Shown in pieces: positions 1 to 7,796 of a stretch of 64,000 nt of DNA (within the stretch, counting starts at the first letter, position 1; the number at the start of each line of letters is the position of its first letter). The position numbers and the translations under genes are program-made. The notes under the pieces are model-generated. The model was not told the DNA's origin. It made no database searches and was given only the letters and a program-made list of their open reading frames with translations. The DNA comes from JAPHSX01 sp041554195 (GTDB lineage Bacteria; Pseudomonadota; Gammaproteobacteria; Thiohalomonadales; Thiohalomonadaceae). The stretch spans positions 310,001 to 374,000 of the forward strand of contig JBFFMJ010000001.1 of NCBI GenBank assembly GCA_041554195.1. Reading direction: 5' to 3'.

Positions 1-59
1 GGGTGAATCCTCAATGGGCTCCTGTCTGGGGGGAGCAAGGCCACTACAGGCCATCTGAA

Positions 60-130
60 ACAGTGTGGCACAAAGCAGTGCCGCCTTGCCAAGTGCGAGG
101 GTTGGCCGAGATGAGGTAGACAGTGTGGCA
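60..130. repeat. 11-bp direct repeat pair in the leading intergenic region
   Basis: The 11-mer ACAGTGTGGCA occurs at 60-70 and again at 120-130, exactly 60 bp apart, in a stretch (1-180) where I see no gene. It lies beyond the M23 peptidase terminator, where secA would be expected in related genomes just outside the window. It could be a pair of regulator sites or chance. Nothing else was recognised in bases 1-176. Confidence 0.3.
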
Positions 131-176
131 GATTCAGCCTGTTTGAACATGTGATGGAATAGAAAGGTAAGGTAAT

Positions 177-207
177 GAAAAAAAGCCGCATCAAAGAGTG
201 CGGCTTT
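177..207 (-). terminator. Rho-independent terminator of the M23 peptidase gene
   Basis: On the minus strand a 9-bp stem (AAAGCCGCA paired with TGCGGCTTT, 182-190 and 199-207) with an 8-nt loop is followed by a run of T residues. It sits directly after the stop codon of the M23 peptidase gene (224), as expected for an intrinsic terminator. Confidence 0.85.
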
Positions 208-223
208 ATATTACATTCAGCGA

Positions 224-1150
224 TTACTTAGATGCTTGAATGTATTTAGCGGGGTCAACGGTACGACCATCGGCCCATACTTCAAAGTGTACATGTGGTC
301 CGGTTGAACGCCCAGTATTACCCATTAAGGCAATTTTGTGTCCCTTCTTCACCGTGTCGCCGACCTTCACCAGTACCTCTTTGGCATGACCGTAACGGGT
401 AACGTAACCATTACCGTGGTTAATCTCCACCAAATTACCATAGCCGTAGCGTTTACCGGCCCATGTCACAACACCGGCGGCCACGCCAATGATGTCACTC
501 CCCTCTTTACCCGCCAGGTCAACACCCTTATGAAACTCCGGCTTCCCGGTAAAGGGATCGTTACGAGTACCATAGTTGGAAGAGAGCCAACCCTTGGTGA
601 TGGGACGACCTGCCGGGAAGACCTCCTTGTGGAGGTTACGGCTCATCAGCATATTTTCAAGGACGTTGAGTTGTTGTTCGCGGTTCTCAAGCTGCTGCGA
701 AAGCTCATCAAGCTGAGCAACAAAATCGGGCAACTCCAAACTGCTGGCCAGAGTCTCACCCTCTGGACCTCCCTGGGCTGGCGGGTTGGAGAAATCGAAT
801 TCGCCGCTGTCCAGTCCTCCCATACGGGTAAGGCGCTGACCCAGTGCATCGAGACGAATCACGTGGGCCTGCATCTGACCCAGACGCATAGTCAGAGCAT
901 TCAAGTTATCTTCGGCGACACGACGTGCCTCAGTGATCTCCTGCTGTTGCTTGTCCAACTCCTGATTAATAACGACAGAGACCTCATCGGAGCCCAGCGG
1001 GGCACTACCACCAGCAAGCTGGTAACCGGCATAGAGGCTGAACACAGGAACTGCGACAAATAACACGGTGGCAGCCGTCAGCAACTTACCTTTTGTCAGA
1101 CAAAGACAGGCCGACGATCCAAATCGTTTTGATACTAGTAGTACATTCAT
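224..1150 (-). CDS. M23 (LytM-type) murein endopeptidase, membrane anchored
   Basis: This 308-residue protein has an N-terminal membrane segment (about residues 23-47), a coiled-coil stretch (about 60-170) and a C-terminal peptidase M23 domain (about 190-300). The LytM zinc and catalytic residues are all present: H207 and D211 (HxxxD), H255, and the HVH motif at 286-288. It is therefore probably an active enzyme cutting peptidoglycan cross-links in the periplasm, rather than a degenerate EnvC/NlpD-type activator. Homologues commonly lie between lpxC and secA in gammaproteobacteria, which matches this place. It is transcribed divergently from dciA, with 58 bp between them, and ends in a clear terminator. 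The cross-link specificity and the mode of control by the coiled coil cannot be read here. Confidence 0.92.
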   Translation of the reverse strand: MNVLLVSKRFGSSACLCLTKGKLLTAATVLFVAVPVFSLYAGYQLAGGSAPLGSDEVSVVINQELDKQQQEITEARRVAEDNLNALTMRLGQMQAHVIRLDALGQRLTRMGGLDSGEFDFSNPPAQGGPEGETLASSLELPDFVAQLDELSQQLENREQQLNVLENMLMSRNLHKEVFPAGRPITKGWLSSNYGTRNDPFTGKPEFHKGVDLAGKEGSDIIGVAAGVVTWAGKRYGYGNLVEINHGNGYVTRYGHAKEVLVKVGDTVKKGHKIALMGNTGRSTGPHVHFEVWADGRTVDPAKYIQASK

Positions 1151-1208
1151 TATACTTGCCTAAGCATTTTTCATTGTTAATCAGAGTGTTGTATCACACA
1201 ATAATCCT

Positions 1209-1652
1209 ATGGACAAGCCCAGCCCGATAACTAAACTTCTGCACCGAGCCAACTTTCCCGCCGAGGGACTGCTGCAACGAGGTCAATTCCTGCACCGTCT
1301 CAATCGACTGGTAGGATCACTACTGGACGATAATTTTGAACAACATTGCCAGGTAGGAAATGTCCGTGACGGGGTCCTCATTCTTTACGTCGACTCCACG
1401 GCATGGGCGTCACGCATGCGCTACCAAGCCCCGACACTACTCAAACAACTCCAACAGCGCAAGGGTCTAGCATCTATTCAGAAAGTTGAGGTTAAGTTAC
1501 TACCTAAACAGGAAAAAGTGGCAAAAATTCAATCGGTGGAATTAAGCAGCGAAGCCTCTTCATGCCTTATTGCCTGTGCTGATTCAATAGAAGATGATGG
1601 ATTACGGATAGCGCTACAACGACTTGCAGCGCACCATAAAAAGGATGATTAG
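1209..1652 (+). CDS. dciA: DciA-type replicative helicase loader (DUF721)
   Basis: The 147-residue protein contains a DUF721 domain over about residues 20-110, with the family's pattern of a helical N-terminus followed by a strand-rich section (near 'VRDGVLILYVDS'). DciA proteins help load DnaB helicase in bacteria that lack the phage-derived loader DnaC, so the gene suggests a non-enterobacterial DnaB-loading system. It is the only plus-strand gene among the first 20 kb. Its 3' end overlaps that of lpxC by 4 bp in a convergent arrangement. The function is assigned by family and by its usual place next to lpxC and the M23 peptidase. The C-terminal 35 residues are not recognisable. Confidence 0.85.
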   Translation: MDKPSPITKLLHRANFPAEGLLQRGQFLHRLNRLVGSLLDDNFEQHCQVGNVRDGVLILYVDSTAWASRMRYQAPTLLKQLQQRKGLASIQKVEVKLLPKQEKVAKIQSVELSSEASSCLIACADSIEDDGLRIALQRLAAHHKKDD

Positions 1653-2563
1653 CTGGTTGCACCGACCGGTTGTACATAGGAGATCGGCACCTGCTTCTCA
1701 TCCTCGAAGGTTACCAGTTCCCACGACTCCTGATCGGCTATCAAGGCTCGCAACAGCTGATTATTGAGAGCATGACCCGATTTATAGCCACTGAAGGAGC
1801 CGATAAGACTGTGGCCCAGCAGGTAAAGATCACCGATAGCATCCAGCACCTTGTGCTTAACGAACTCGTCCTCGTAACGCAGACCGTCTTCGTTAAGGAC
1901 GCGATAGTCATCGACCACGATGGCGTTATCCAGACTGCCACCCAGAGCCAGATTGCGCGCACGTAACATCTCCAGCTGACTCATAAAACCGAAGGTACGG
2001 GCACGACTCACCTCTTTAACAAAGGAGGTGGTGGAGAAGTCGATTTCGCAGGTCTGCTTGCGACCGCTAAAGACCGGGTGGTCAAAATCGATACCGAGGT
2101 TGACCTTAAATCCGTCAAAGGGCTCGAACTGCACCCACTTGTCACCCTCCTCAACACGTACGGTACGCTTGATACGGATGAATCGCTTGGGGGCATTCTG
2201 TGCTTCAATACCAGCGGACTGGATTAAAAAGACAAAGGGGCCGGCACTGCCGTCCATAATCGGCACCTCGGCGGCACTCAGATCAACATAGGCGTTGTCG
2301 ATACCGAGCCCAGCCAGGGCCGATAGCAGGTGTTCCACGGTAGAGATGCGCACATCATCGACGGAAAGTGTGGAGGAGAGTGTGGTATCGCCAACATTCT
2401 CCGCACTGGCCCGCACCTCTACCGGTGGATCGAGGTCAACACGACGAAAGATGATGCCGGCATCAACCGGTGCAGGGCGCAGGGTGAGGTAAACCTTCTC
2501 CCCGGTATGCAATCCAACGCCGGTAGCGCGGATCACATTTTTTAATGTTCTTTGCCTGATCAT
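1649..2563 (-). CDS. lpxC: UDP-3-O-acyl-N-acetylglucosamine deacetylase
   Basis: LpxC performs the committed step of lipid A synthesis, a zinc-dependent deacetylation in the cytoplasm. The 304-residue length is typical. Visible active-site elements are E77-H78 in 'VEHLLSAL', H237 and D241 in 'HKVLDAIGD', and H264 in 'SGYKSGHALN', matching the zinc ligands and catalytic residues of the family. The gene closes the division cluster downstream of ftsZ, separated from it by 160 bp that contain an inverted repeat, and converges on dciA with a 4-bp overlap. In enterobacteria LpxC is degraded by FtsH through a C-terminal tail. The tail here ends in 'VGATS' and is not obviously such a signal. Confidence 0.98.
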   Translation of the reverse strand: MIRQRTLKNVIRATGVGLHTGEKVYLTLRPAPVDAGIIFRRVDLDPPVEVRASAENVGDTTLSSTLSVDDVRISTVEHLLSALAGLGIDNAYVDLSAAEVPIMDGSAGPFVFLIQSAGIEAQNAPKRFIRIKRTVRVEEGDKWVQFEPFDGFKVNLGIDFDHPVFSGRKQTCEIDFSTTSFVKEVSRARTFGFMSQLEMLRARNLALGGSLDNAIVVDDYRVLNEDGLRYEDEFVKHKVLDAIGDLYLLGHSLIGSFSGYKSGHALNNQLLRALIADQESWELVTFEDEKQVPISYVQPVGATS

Positions 2564-2583
2564 CTTCCTAACCCTTTGTTTTT

Positions 2584-2642
2584 TCTAGGCGGATTACCAC
2601 AATTGACGCGTATAATACCATAGCGCCAGTAGCCCGCCTAGA
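2584..2642. promoter_or_regulatory. Perfect 9-bp inverted repeat between ftsZ and lpxC
   Basis: TCTAGGCGG (2584-2592) and its exact reverse complement CCGCCTAGA (2634-2642) are separated by 41 bp within the 160-bp ftsZ-lpxC spacer. The arms could form a long-loop RNA hairpin ahead of lpxC or mark two half-sites for a protein. No T-run follows on the minus strand, so a simple terminator is unlikely. Confidence 0.4.
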
Positions 2643-2723
2643 GAACGGATTCACAAAACCGCCGCATCCTCGCTGTCGGTACGACGATGTTGTCCGTGTC
2701 CCCTTTTCTTCAGGTCAAGCCCC

Positions 2724-3878
2724 TTAGTCTGCCTGACGACGCAAGAAGGCCGGAATATCGAGATACTCCATATTGACCTCACCATCACTGGCAGCACCGC
2801 CCTCGTTCTTCGGCTTGTTACGCAGCACGGTAGGACGGTCGTAATCCACTTCGACGCTGGCTGTTACGCTCTCTTCTTTATTCACCACCAGCTTGACCGG
2901 CTGATCGGCTACAACCTCTTCACCGCGTCCCAGACCGGTAGCCACGACGGTGACGCGCAGCTCATCGCTCAGCTCGGGGTCGATAACGGTGCCGACAACC
3001 ACGGTGGCGTTCTCGGAGGCAAAGCCTTTAATGGTGTTACCCACCTCTTCAAACTCACCGATAGACATATCCAGACCAGCGGTCACATTGACCAGAATGC
3101 CGCGGGCACCGGAGAGGTCGACATTGTCCAGCAGCGGACTGGAGACTGCCCGCTCGGCAGCCTCACGGGCACGATCCTCACCCTTGGCTGCGCCGCTACC
3201 CATCATCGCCATCCCCATCTCCGACATCACGGTACGTACATCGGCAAAGTCGACATTAATCAGACCGGGGCGGGTGATCAGCTCGGCAATACCCTGTACT
3301 GCGCCCAGCAAAACATCGTTGGCTGCCTTAAAGGCGTCGAGCAGGGTTATCTGCTTACCAAGTACACTGAGCAGCTTCTCATTGGGAATGGTGATAAGGG
3401 AGTCGACATACTTCTTCAGCTCCTCCATACCCTGATCGGCGATATCCATTCGCTTCTTCCCCTCGAAGGGGAAAGGCGTGGTGACCACGGCCACGGTGAG
3501 GATACCCAGCTCTTTGGCTACCTGGGCGACGATCGGTGCACCACCGGTACCGGTACCGCCACCCATGCCTGCGGTGATAAAGACCATGTCGGCGCCACTC
3601 AACACCTCCTCGATGCGATCACGATCCTCCATCGCCGCCTGACGACCAATCTCCGGGTTAGCACCGGCACCCAGCCCCTTGGTGATATGGGTACCGATCT
3701 GGATCACGGTACGACTGGATGCCCGGTCCAGTGCCTGGGCATCGGTATTGGCACAGACAAAGTCCACACCTTCGATACTCTGACAAACCATGTGCTCCAC
3801 TGCATTACCACCACCGCCGCCAACGCCAACGACTTTGATCACAGCACTTTGATTGTTGTTGTCCATTAGTTCGAACAT
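2724..3878 (-). CDS. ftsZ: Cell division GTPase FtsZ
   Basis: FtsZ polymerises into the cytokinetic ring. The 384-residue sequence begins with the nucleotide-binding glycine-rich segment (about residues 18-25) and carries the tubulin signature GGGTGTG near residues 106-112. The T7-loop and C-terminal globular domain follow, then a short charged linker (about 320-365). It ends in the conserved tail 'LDIPAFLRRQAD', which binds FtsA and ZipA. A strong ribosome binding site (GAGGAGG, about 3885-3891) sits 6 bp before the ATG, consistent with high expression compared with its neighbours. It lies 61 bp downstream of ftsA. Confidence 0.99.
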   Translation of the reverse strand: MFELMDNNNQSAVIKVVGVGGGGGNAVEHMVCQSIEGVDFVCANTDAQALDRASSRTVIQIGTHITKGLGAGANPEIGRQAAMEDRDRIEEVLSGADMVFITAGMGGGTGTGGAPIVAQVAKELGILTVAVVTTPFPFEGKKRMDIADQGMEELKKYVDSLITIPNEKLLSVLGKQITLLDAFKAANDVLLGAVQGIAELITRPGLINVDFADVRTVMSEMGMAMMGSGAAKGEDRAREAAERAVSSPLLDNVDLSGARGILVNVTAGLDMSIGEFEEVGNTIKGFASENATVVVGTVIDPELSDELRVTVVATGLGRGEEVVADQPVKLVVNKEESVTASVEVDYDRPTVLRNKPKNEGGAASDGEVNMEYLDIPAFLRRQAD

Positions 3879-3939
3879 TCCACACCTCCTCGTTAAATCA
3901 GGGCCAAGCCCCTCAGCGACATCTTGTTAATAACTAAAT

Positions 3940-5175
3940 TCAAAAATTACCTTGAAACCAACTTTTCATCCGTTGCAACACACTCTTAAAGCCGCCTTCT
4001 CCACTACTCTGGAGAAAGCCGCTATTTCGATTGTGCTGACCAAATAACAGCAAACCCACGCCAGTGGCATAAATAGGATTGCGTACCACATCCAGCAGAC
4101 CGGACACCCCTTCTGGCATCCCCAATCTAACCGGCATGTGGAAAATCTCTTCTGCCAGCTCAACCACCCCTTCCATCTTTGAGGTGCCGCCGGTAAGCAC
4201 GATGCCTGCAGCACAGATATCCTCATAACCGCTACGACGTAACTCCGCCTGTACCAGGGTGAAGAGCTCCTCGTAACGCGGCTCAACCACCTCAGCCAGG
4301 GTCTGGCGGGCCAGACGACGCGGCGGACGATCACCCACGCTGGGCACCTCGATGCTCTCATCAGCATTGGCAAGCTGAGTCAGTGCGCAGGCATATTTAA
4401 TCTTGATGTCTTCGGCGTGCTGGGTCGGGGTGCGCATTGCCACCGCAATATCGTTGGTCACTTGATCACCAGCGATCGGGATCACCGCCGTGTGACGAAT
4501 CGCCCCCTCACTAAACACCGCGATATCGGTGGTGCCGCCACCAATATCCACCAAACAGACACCCAGCTCTTTTTCATCCTCCGAGAGCACGGCATGGGAT
4601 GAGGCGAGCTGCTCCAGGATCACGTCGTCCACCTCCAGGCCACAGCGGCGCACACACTTAATAATGTTCTGTGCCGCACTCACCGCACCGGTCACCAGAT
4701 GTACCTTCGCCTCCAGCCGCACACCGGACATACCCACCGGCTCGCGGATCCCCTCCTGATTGTCAATCACGAACTCCTGCGGCAGCACATGAAGGATGCG
4801 CTGATCGGCAGGAATGGCCACGGCGCGAGCTGCATCGATCACCCGCTCCACATCACCGTGGGTCACCTCTTTGTCACGAATCGCCACAATGCCGTGGGAG
4901 TTAAGGCTCTTAATATGGCTACCCGCGATACCGGCGCAGACCGAATGGATCTGGCAACCGGCCATCAGCTCTGCCTCTTCCACCGCGCGTTGAATCGACT
5001 GCACGGTCGATTCGATATTCACCACCACACCCTTCTTCAGGCCACGAGAGGGGTGGGAGCCGATGCCAATGATGTCGATCTCATTTTCCGCATTCACTTC
5101 GCCGACAATCGCCACCACCTTGGAGGTGCCGATATCCAGCGCCACAATTAGATTTTTTTCCATCTTCTTTGACAT
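3940..5175 (-). CDS. ftsA: Cell division actin-like ATPase FtsA
   Basis: FtsA is an actin-family protein that ties FtsZ to the membrane and recruits later division proteins. At 411 residues it has the family length. The phosphate-1 motif 'ALDIGTSKVVA' is near residue 13 and phosphate-2 'VDIGGGTTDIAVF' near residue 210. The 1C domain lies between them. The C-terminal amphipathic helix that binds membrane is seen as 'LQRMKSWFQGNF'. The gene is 18 bp downstream of ftsQ and 61 bp upstream of ftsZ, the universal gammaproteobacterial order. Confidence 0.99.
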   Translation of the reverse strand: MSKKMEKNLIVALDIGTSKVVAIVGEVNAENEIDIIGIGSHPSRGLKKGVVVNIESTVQSIQRAVEEAELMAGCQIHSVCAGIAGSHIKSLNSHGIVAIRDKEVTHGDVERVIDAARAVAIPADQRILHVLPQEFVIDNQEGIREPVGMSGVRLEAKVHLVTGAVSAAQNIIKCVRRCGLEVDDVILEQLASSHAVLSEDEKELGVCLVDIGGGTTDIAVFSEGAIRHTAVIPIAGDQVTNDIAVAMRTPTQHAEDIKIKYACALTQLANADESIEVPSVGDRPPRRLARQTLAEVVEPRYEELFTLVQAELRRSGYEDICAAGIVLTGGTSKMEGVVELAEEIFHMPVRLGMPEGVSGLLDVVRNPIYATGVGLLLFGQHNRNSGFLQSSGEGGFKSVLQRMKSWFQGNF

Positions 5176-5193
5176 AGCTCCCGTTCCCCTGTC

Positions 5194-5970
5194 CTAAGCC
5201 GCTGCCGGACCATGCCCGTCTCGCCACCGCACGGCAAAGCCGTTGGTATAACGCAGGTCAATGCTGTCAATTGCCGCTAAACGCGACTTAAGTACCTCCG
5301 GGAATACCCGCACAAAACGCAACAGTCGCAGGTCGGTATCCTGCCGTCCCAGCCCCAACTTCAGACCGTTATCCAGGCGCATGGAAAGGGCTCGTCGCTC
5401 ATTCAATGAGAGATGGGTAATAGTCAAGCCCAGCGGTTTGATCATCCCCTGCATCGCCACATACTGTTCGGCCACCATACGGTTGGTATCATGCGGTCCG
5501 CGCAACAGCGGCAGGCGCTCCCAACTTGCATCCCTCTGCGGTTTGAACAGTTCACCACGCATGTTGACCAGCGTCTCTTTGCCCCAGCGTGCGAGGGCCT
5601 GCTGTTCCGTCACACGCACCACCAGTTTGTCCGGCCAGGCTCGGCGCACGCTGGCACTCTGAACCCACGGCAATGCCTCCAGTCCGTCGCGTACCGCGTC
5701 CACATCAACACCAAGAAAACCGGCCTCGACATGGGGCCGCACCGTGGCACTGATCATCGCCTGCGGCACATGCTTCAGCGGGCTCTCAATACGCACCGTG
5801 CGTAGTGGAAACTGTGCCGGGTCCAGCAGGTGCTGCGTCCCCCATGCACCACCGCCAAACACCACCGCAACAAACAACAGCTTCAGCGCCAACAGGGCAA
5901 AGTTACTGCCCTCACCTGACTCATGCGCCTCGTGGTAGAGGCGTGTCGCACCGCGTGCTCGCTTAGCCAT
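5194..5970 (-). CDS. ftsQ: Cell division protein FtsQ
   Basis: FtsQ is a bitopic inner-membrane protein that, with FtsB and FtsL, controls septal peptidoglycan synthesis. From the ATG at 5970 it is 258 residues: a short basic cytoplasmic N-terminus, one membrane segment (about residues 28-46), a POTRA domain following 'LRTVRIESP', and the beta domain ending near 'VRWRDGHG'. I prefer the ATG at 5970 to an in-frame ATG 48 bp upstream because it overlaps the ddl stop by 8 bp, as elsewhere in this operon, and has GGAG 8 bp before it. ftsB is not in this window. Confidence 0.95.
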   Translation of the reverse strand: MAKRARGATRLYHEAHESGEGSNFALLALKLLFVAVVFGGGAWGTQHLLDPAQFPLRTVRIESPLKHVPQAMISATVRPHVEAGFLGVDVDAVRDGLEALPWVQSASVRRAWPDKLVVRVTEQQALARWGKETLVNMRGELFKPQRDASWERLPLLRGPHDTNRMVAEQYVAMQGMIKPLGLTITHLSLNERRALSMRLDNGLKLGLGRQDTDLRLLRFVRVFPEVLKSRLAAIDSIDLRYTNGFAVRWRDGHGPAAA

Positions 5971-6892
5971 TGGCCGTCTCCAGGGTGGTGAGCAAAATAC
6001 GCCACACCAACTCATCAAACTCGATGCCCGCCGCCCGCGCCGCCATGGGTACCAGACTGTGATCGGTCATGCCGGGTACCGTGTTGGCCTCCAGCAAGAA
6101 GGGTTCTCCCGACTCATCCAGCAGCACATCAATGCGACCCCAACCACGCGCCCCAAGCACCATAAAGGCTTGTAGTGCCAGTGCCTGCATACGTGTTACC
6201 TGCTCGTCACTCAGCCCACAGGGGCAGAGGTAACGGGTATCGTCCTGCAGGTACTTGGCCGAGTAGTCGTAATACTCATTGGCCGGCTCGATCTTGACCG
6301 GTGGCAGTGCCTCACCGTTTAAAATAGCGACGGTAAACTCACCGCCACCCAGATACTTTTCCGCCAGCACCAGCGAGTCATACTTGGCCGCCTCGTGATA
6401 GGCCGCCTCCAACTCACCCGGCTGCTTCACCATGCTGATACCGACACTGGAGCCCTCATTCGCGGGCTTTACAAAAAGCGGCAGGTCAAACATCTGCTCC
6501 AACAGAGAAAAATCGCTCTGTGCATTCAGTAACATACACTCGGGTACCGGCAGACCCGCCGCCTGCCACAACAGTTTGTTGCGCCACTTATCCATGCCGA
6601 TGGCTGAGGCCAGTACCCCGCTACCGGTATAGGGAAGCTGCATGATCTCCAGCACACCTTGCAGGGTACCGTTCTCGCCGATGCCGCCATGCAGGATGTT
6701 GAAGGCACGGGAAAAATTTCCATCACGCAATGCGCTCAGGGGATCACTGCCAACATCGATACCATGTGCATCAACACCGCGTTTTTTAAGTGCGGCCAAC
6801 ACCGCCGCCCCACTTTTTAGTGAAACCTCGCGCTCGGCGGAAACACCGCCCATCAATACGGCAACCTTGCCGAAATCCGCTGCACTAACCAC
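5963..6892 (-). CDS. ddl: D-alanine--D-alanine ligase
   Basis: Ddl joins two D-alanines with ATP to give the dipeptide used by MurF. ATP-grasp features are clear: 'LHGGIGENGTLQG' in the N-terminal domain, 'FVKPANEGSSVGIS' in the central ATP-binding part, and 'FLLEANTVPGMTDHS' near the end, which holds metal and substrate ligands. I place the start at a GTG (6890-6892), preceded by GGAGG at 6899-6903 with 6 bp spacing and overlapping the murB stop by 8 bp. This gives 309 residues, close to DdlB proteins. An ATG 51 bp upstream would add a leader lying wholly inside murB that resembles no Ddl sequence. Confidence 0.97.
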   Translation of the reverse strand: MVSAADFGKVAVLMGGVSAEREVSLKSGAAVLAALKKRGVDAHGIDVGSDPLSALRDGNFSRAFNILHGGIGENGTLQGVLEIMQLPYTGSGVLASAIGMDKWRNKLLWQAAGLPVPECMLLNAQSDFSLLEQMFDLPLFVKPANEGSSVGISMVKQPGELEAAYHEAAKYDSLVLAEKYLGGGEFTVAILNGEALPPVKIEPANEYYDYSAKYLQDDTRYLCPCGLSDEQVTRMQALALQAFMVLGARGWGRIDVLLDESGEPFLLEANTVPGMTDHSLVPMAARAAGIEFDELVWRILLTTLETANG

Positions 6893-7796
6893 GGGCCACC
6901 TCCGACTCACCGATAATGTGGACTTCACGTTGCAACTCGACACCGTGTTGTTGTGTCACTTCGCCCTTCACCTGTTCAATTAATGCCTCGATATCGGCAG
7001 CCGTTGCGCCGCCCAGATTCACAATAAAGTTGGCATGCTTTTCTGAAACCTGAGCATTGCCAACGGTGCGTCCCTTAAGACCGGCGCTCTCGATCAGACG
7101 CGCGGCAAACTCCCCCTCGGGATTACGGAACACCGAACCGGCGTTGGGCTGTTGGGTCGGCTGACTGGCAGCGCGCTTTTCCAGCAGTTTTTTATTCGCC
7201 TCCAGTAGCCCCTGCGCATCACCCTTTTCAAGTTTTAAAGTCGCGGCGACAAACCATTCGCCTTCAGGGCCAGTGACATGGCGATAGGTCACTGCAAATT
7301 CATCAGCGTTTCTTATGTGTAACTTACCCGTGCGATCCAGCGTCTCCACCGACTCGACCAGCCTCCAGGTCTCACCGCCGAAACATCCCGCATTCATCGC
7401 CAGCGCCCCGCCCATAGTGCCAGGAATGCCACAGAGAAATTCCGCACCGGCCAGCCCCTCGCGGGCGCAGAACCGGGCCACCTTGGCACAGCTGACACCA
7501 CTCTCAACACGCACATGTTCGTCATCAATACGCGTCATCTCATTCAACATACCGCTGGTGGCGATCACACTGCCGCGAATCCCACCGTCGCGTACCAGTA
7601 AATTACTGCCAAGGCCAAGCCAGAACAGCGGCTCATCGTCAGGCAGTCGTGACAGAAACAGTGCCAGGTCTGCAATATCCGCAGGCTGGTAATAGTTATC
7701 CGCCGGGCCACCGACACGCCAGCTGGTATGGCGCGCCATCGGCTCGTTGTGCAACAGGGTGCCCCGCAGCGGCTGTTGTTGCTGTGCAGCCATCAT
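6885..7796 (-). CDS. murB: UDP-N-acetylenolpyruvoylglucosamine reductase
   Basis: MurB is a cytoplasmic FAD enzyme that reduces enolpyruvyl-UDP-GlcNAc with NADPH to UDP-MurNAc. The 303-residue protein shows the FAD-binding PCMH-type fold with 'LGLGSNLLVRDGG' and 'GIPGTMGGALAMNAG', and the C-terminal substrate domain with 'GSVFRNPEG' (serine proton donor region) and 'VSEKHANFIVN'. The short length suggests the type II form, as in Bacillus, instead of the longer enterobacterial type I. It starts within the end of murC (4-bp overlap) and ends within the start of ddl. Confidence 0.98.
   Translation of the reverse strand: MMAAQQQQPLRGTLLHNEPMARHTSWRVGGPADNYYQPADIADLALFLSRLPDDEPLFWLGLGSNLLVRDGGIRGSVIATSGMLNEMTRIDDEHVRVESGVSCAKVARFCAREGLAGAEFLCGIPGTMGGALAMNAGCFGGETWRLVESVETLDRTGKLHIRNADEFAVTYRHVTGPEGEWFVAATLKLEKGDAQGLLEANKKLLEKRAASQPTQQPNAGSVFRNPEGEFAARLIESAGLKGRTVGNAQVSEKHANFIVNLGGATAADIEALIEQVKGEVTQQHGVELQREVHIIGESEVARG

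Noticed and set aside
2600..2625. Plus-strand promoter TTGACG...TATAAT in the ftsZ-lpxC spacer
   Set aside because: The two hexamers are only about 2 bp apart, so they cannot act together, and no plus-strand gene follows.
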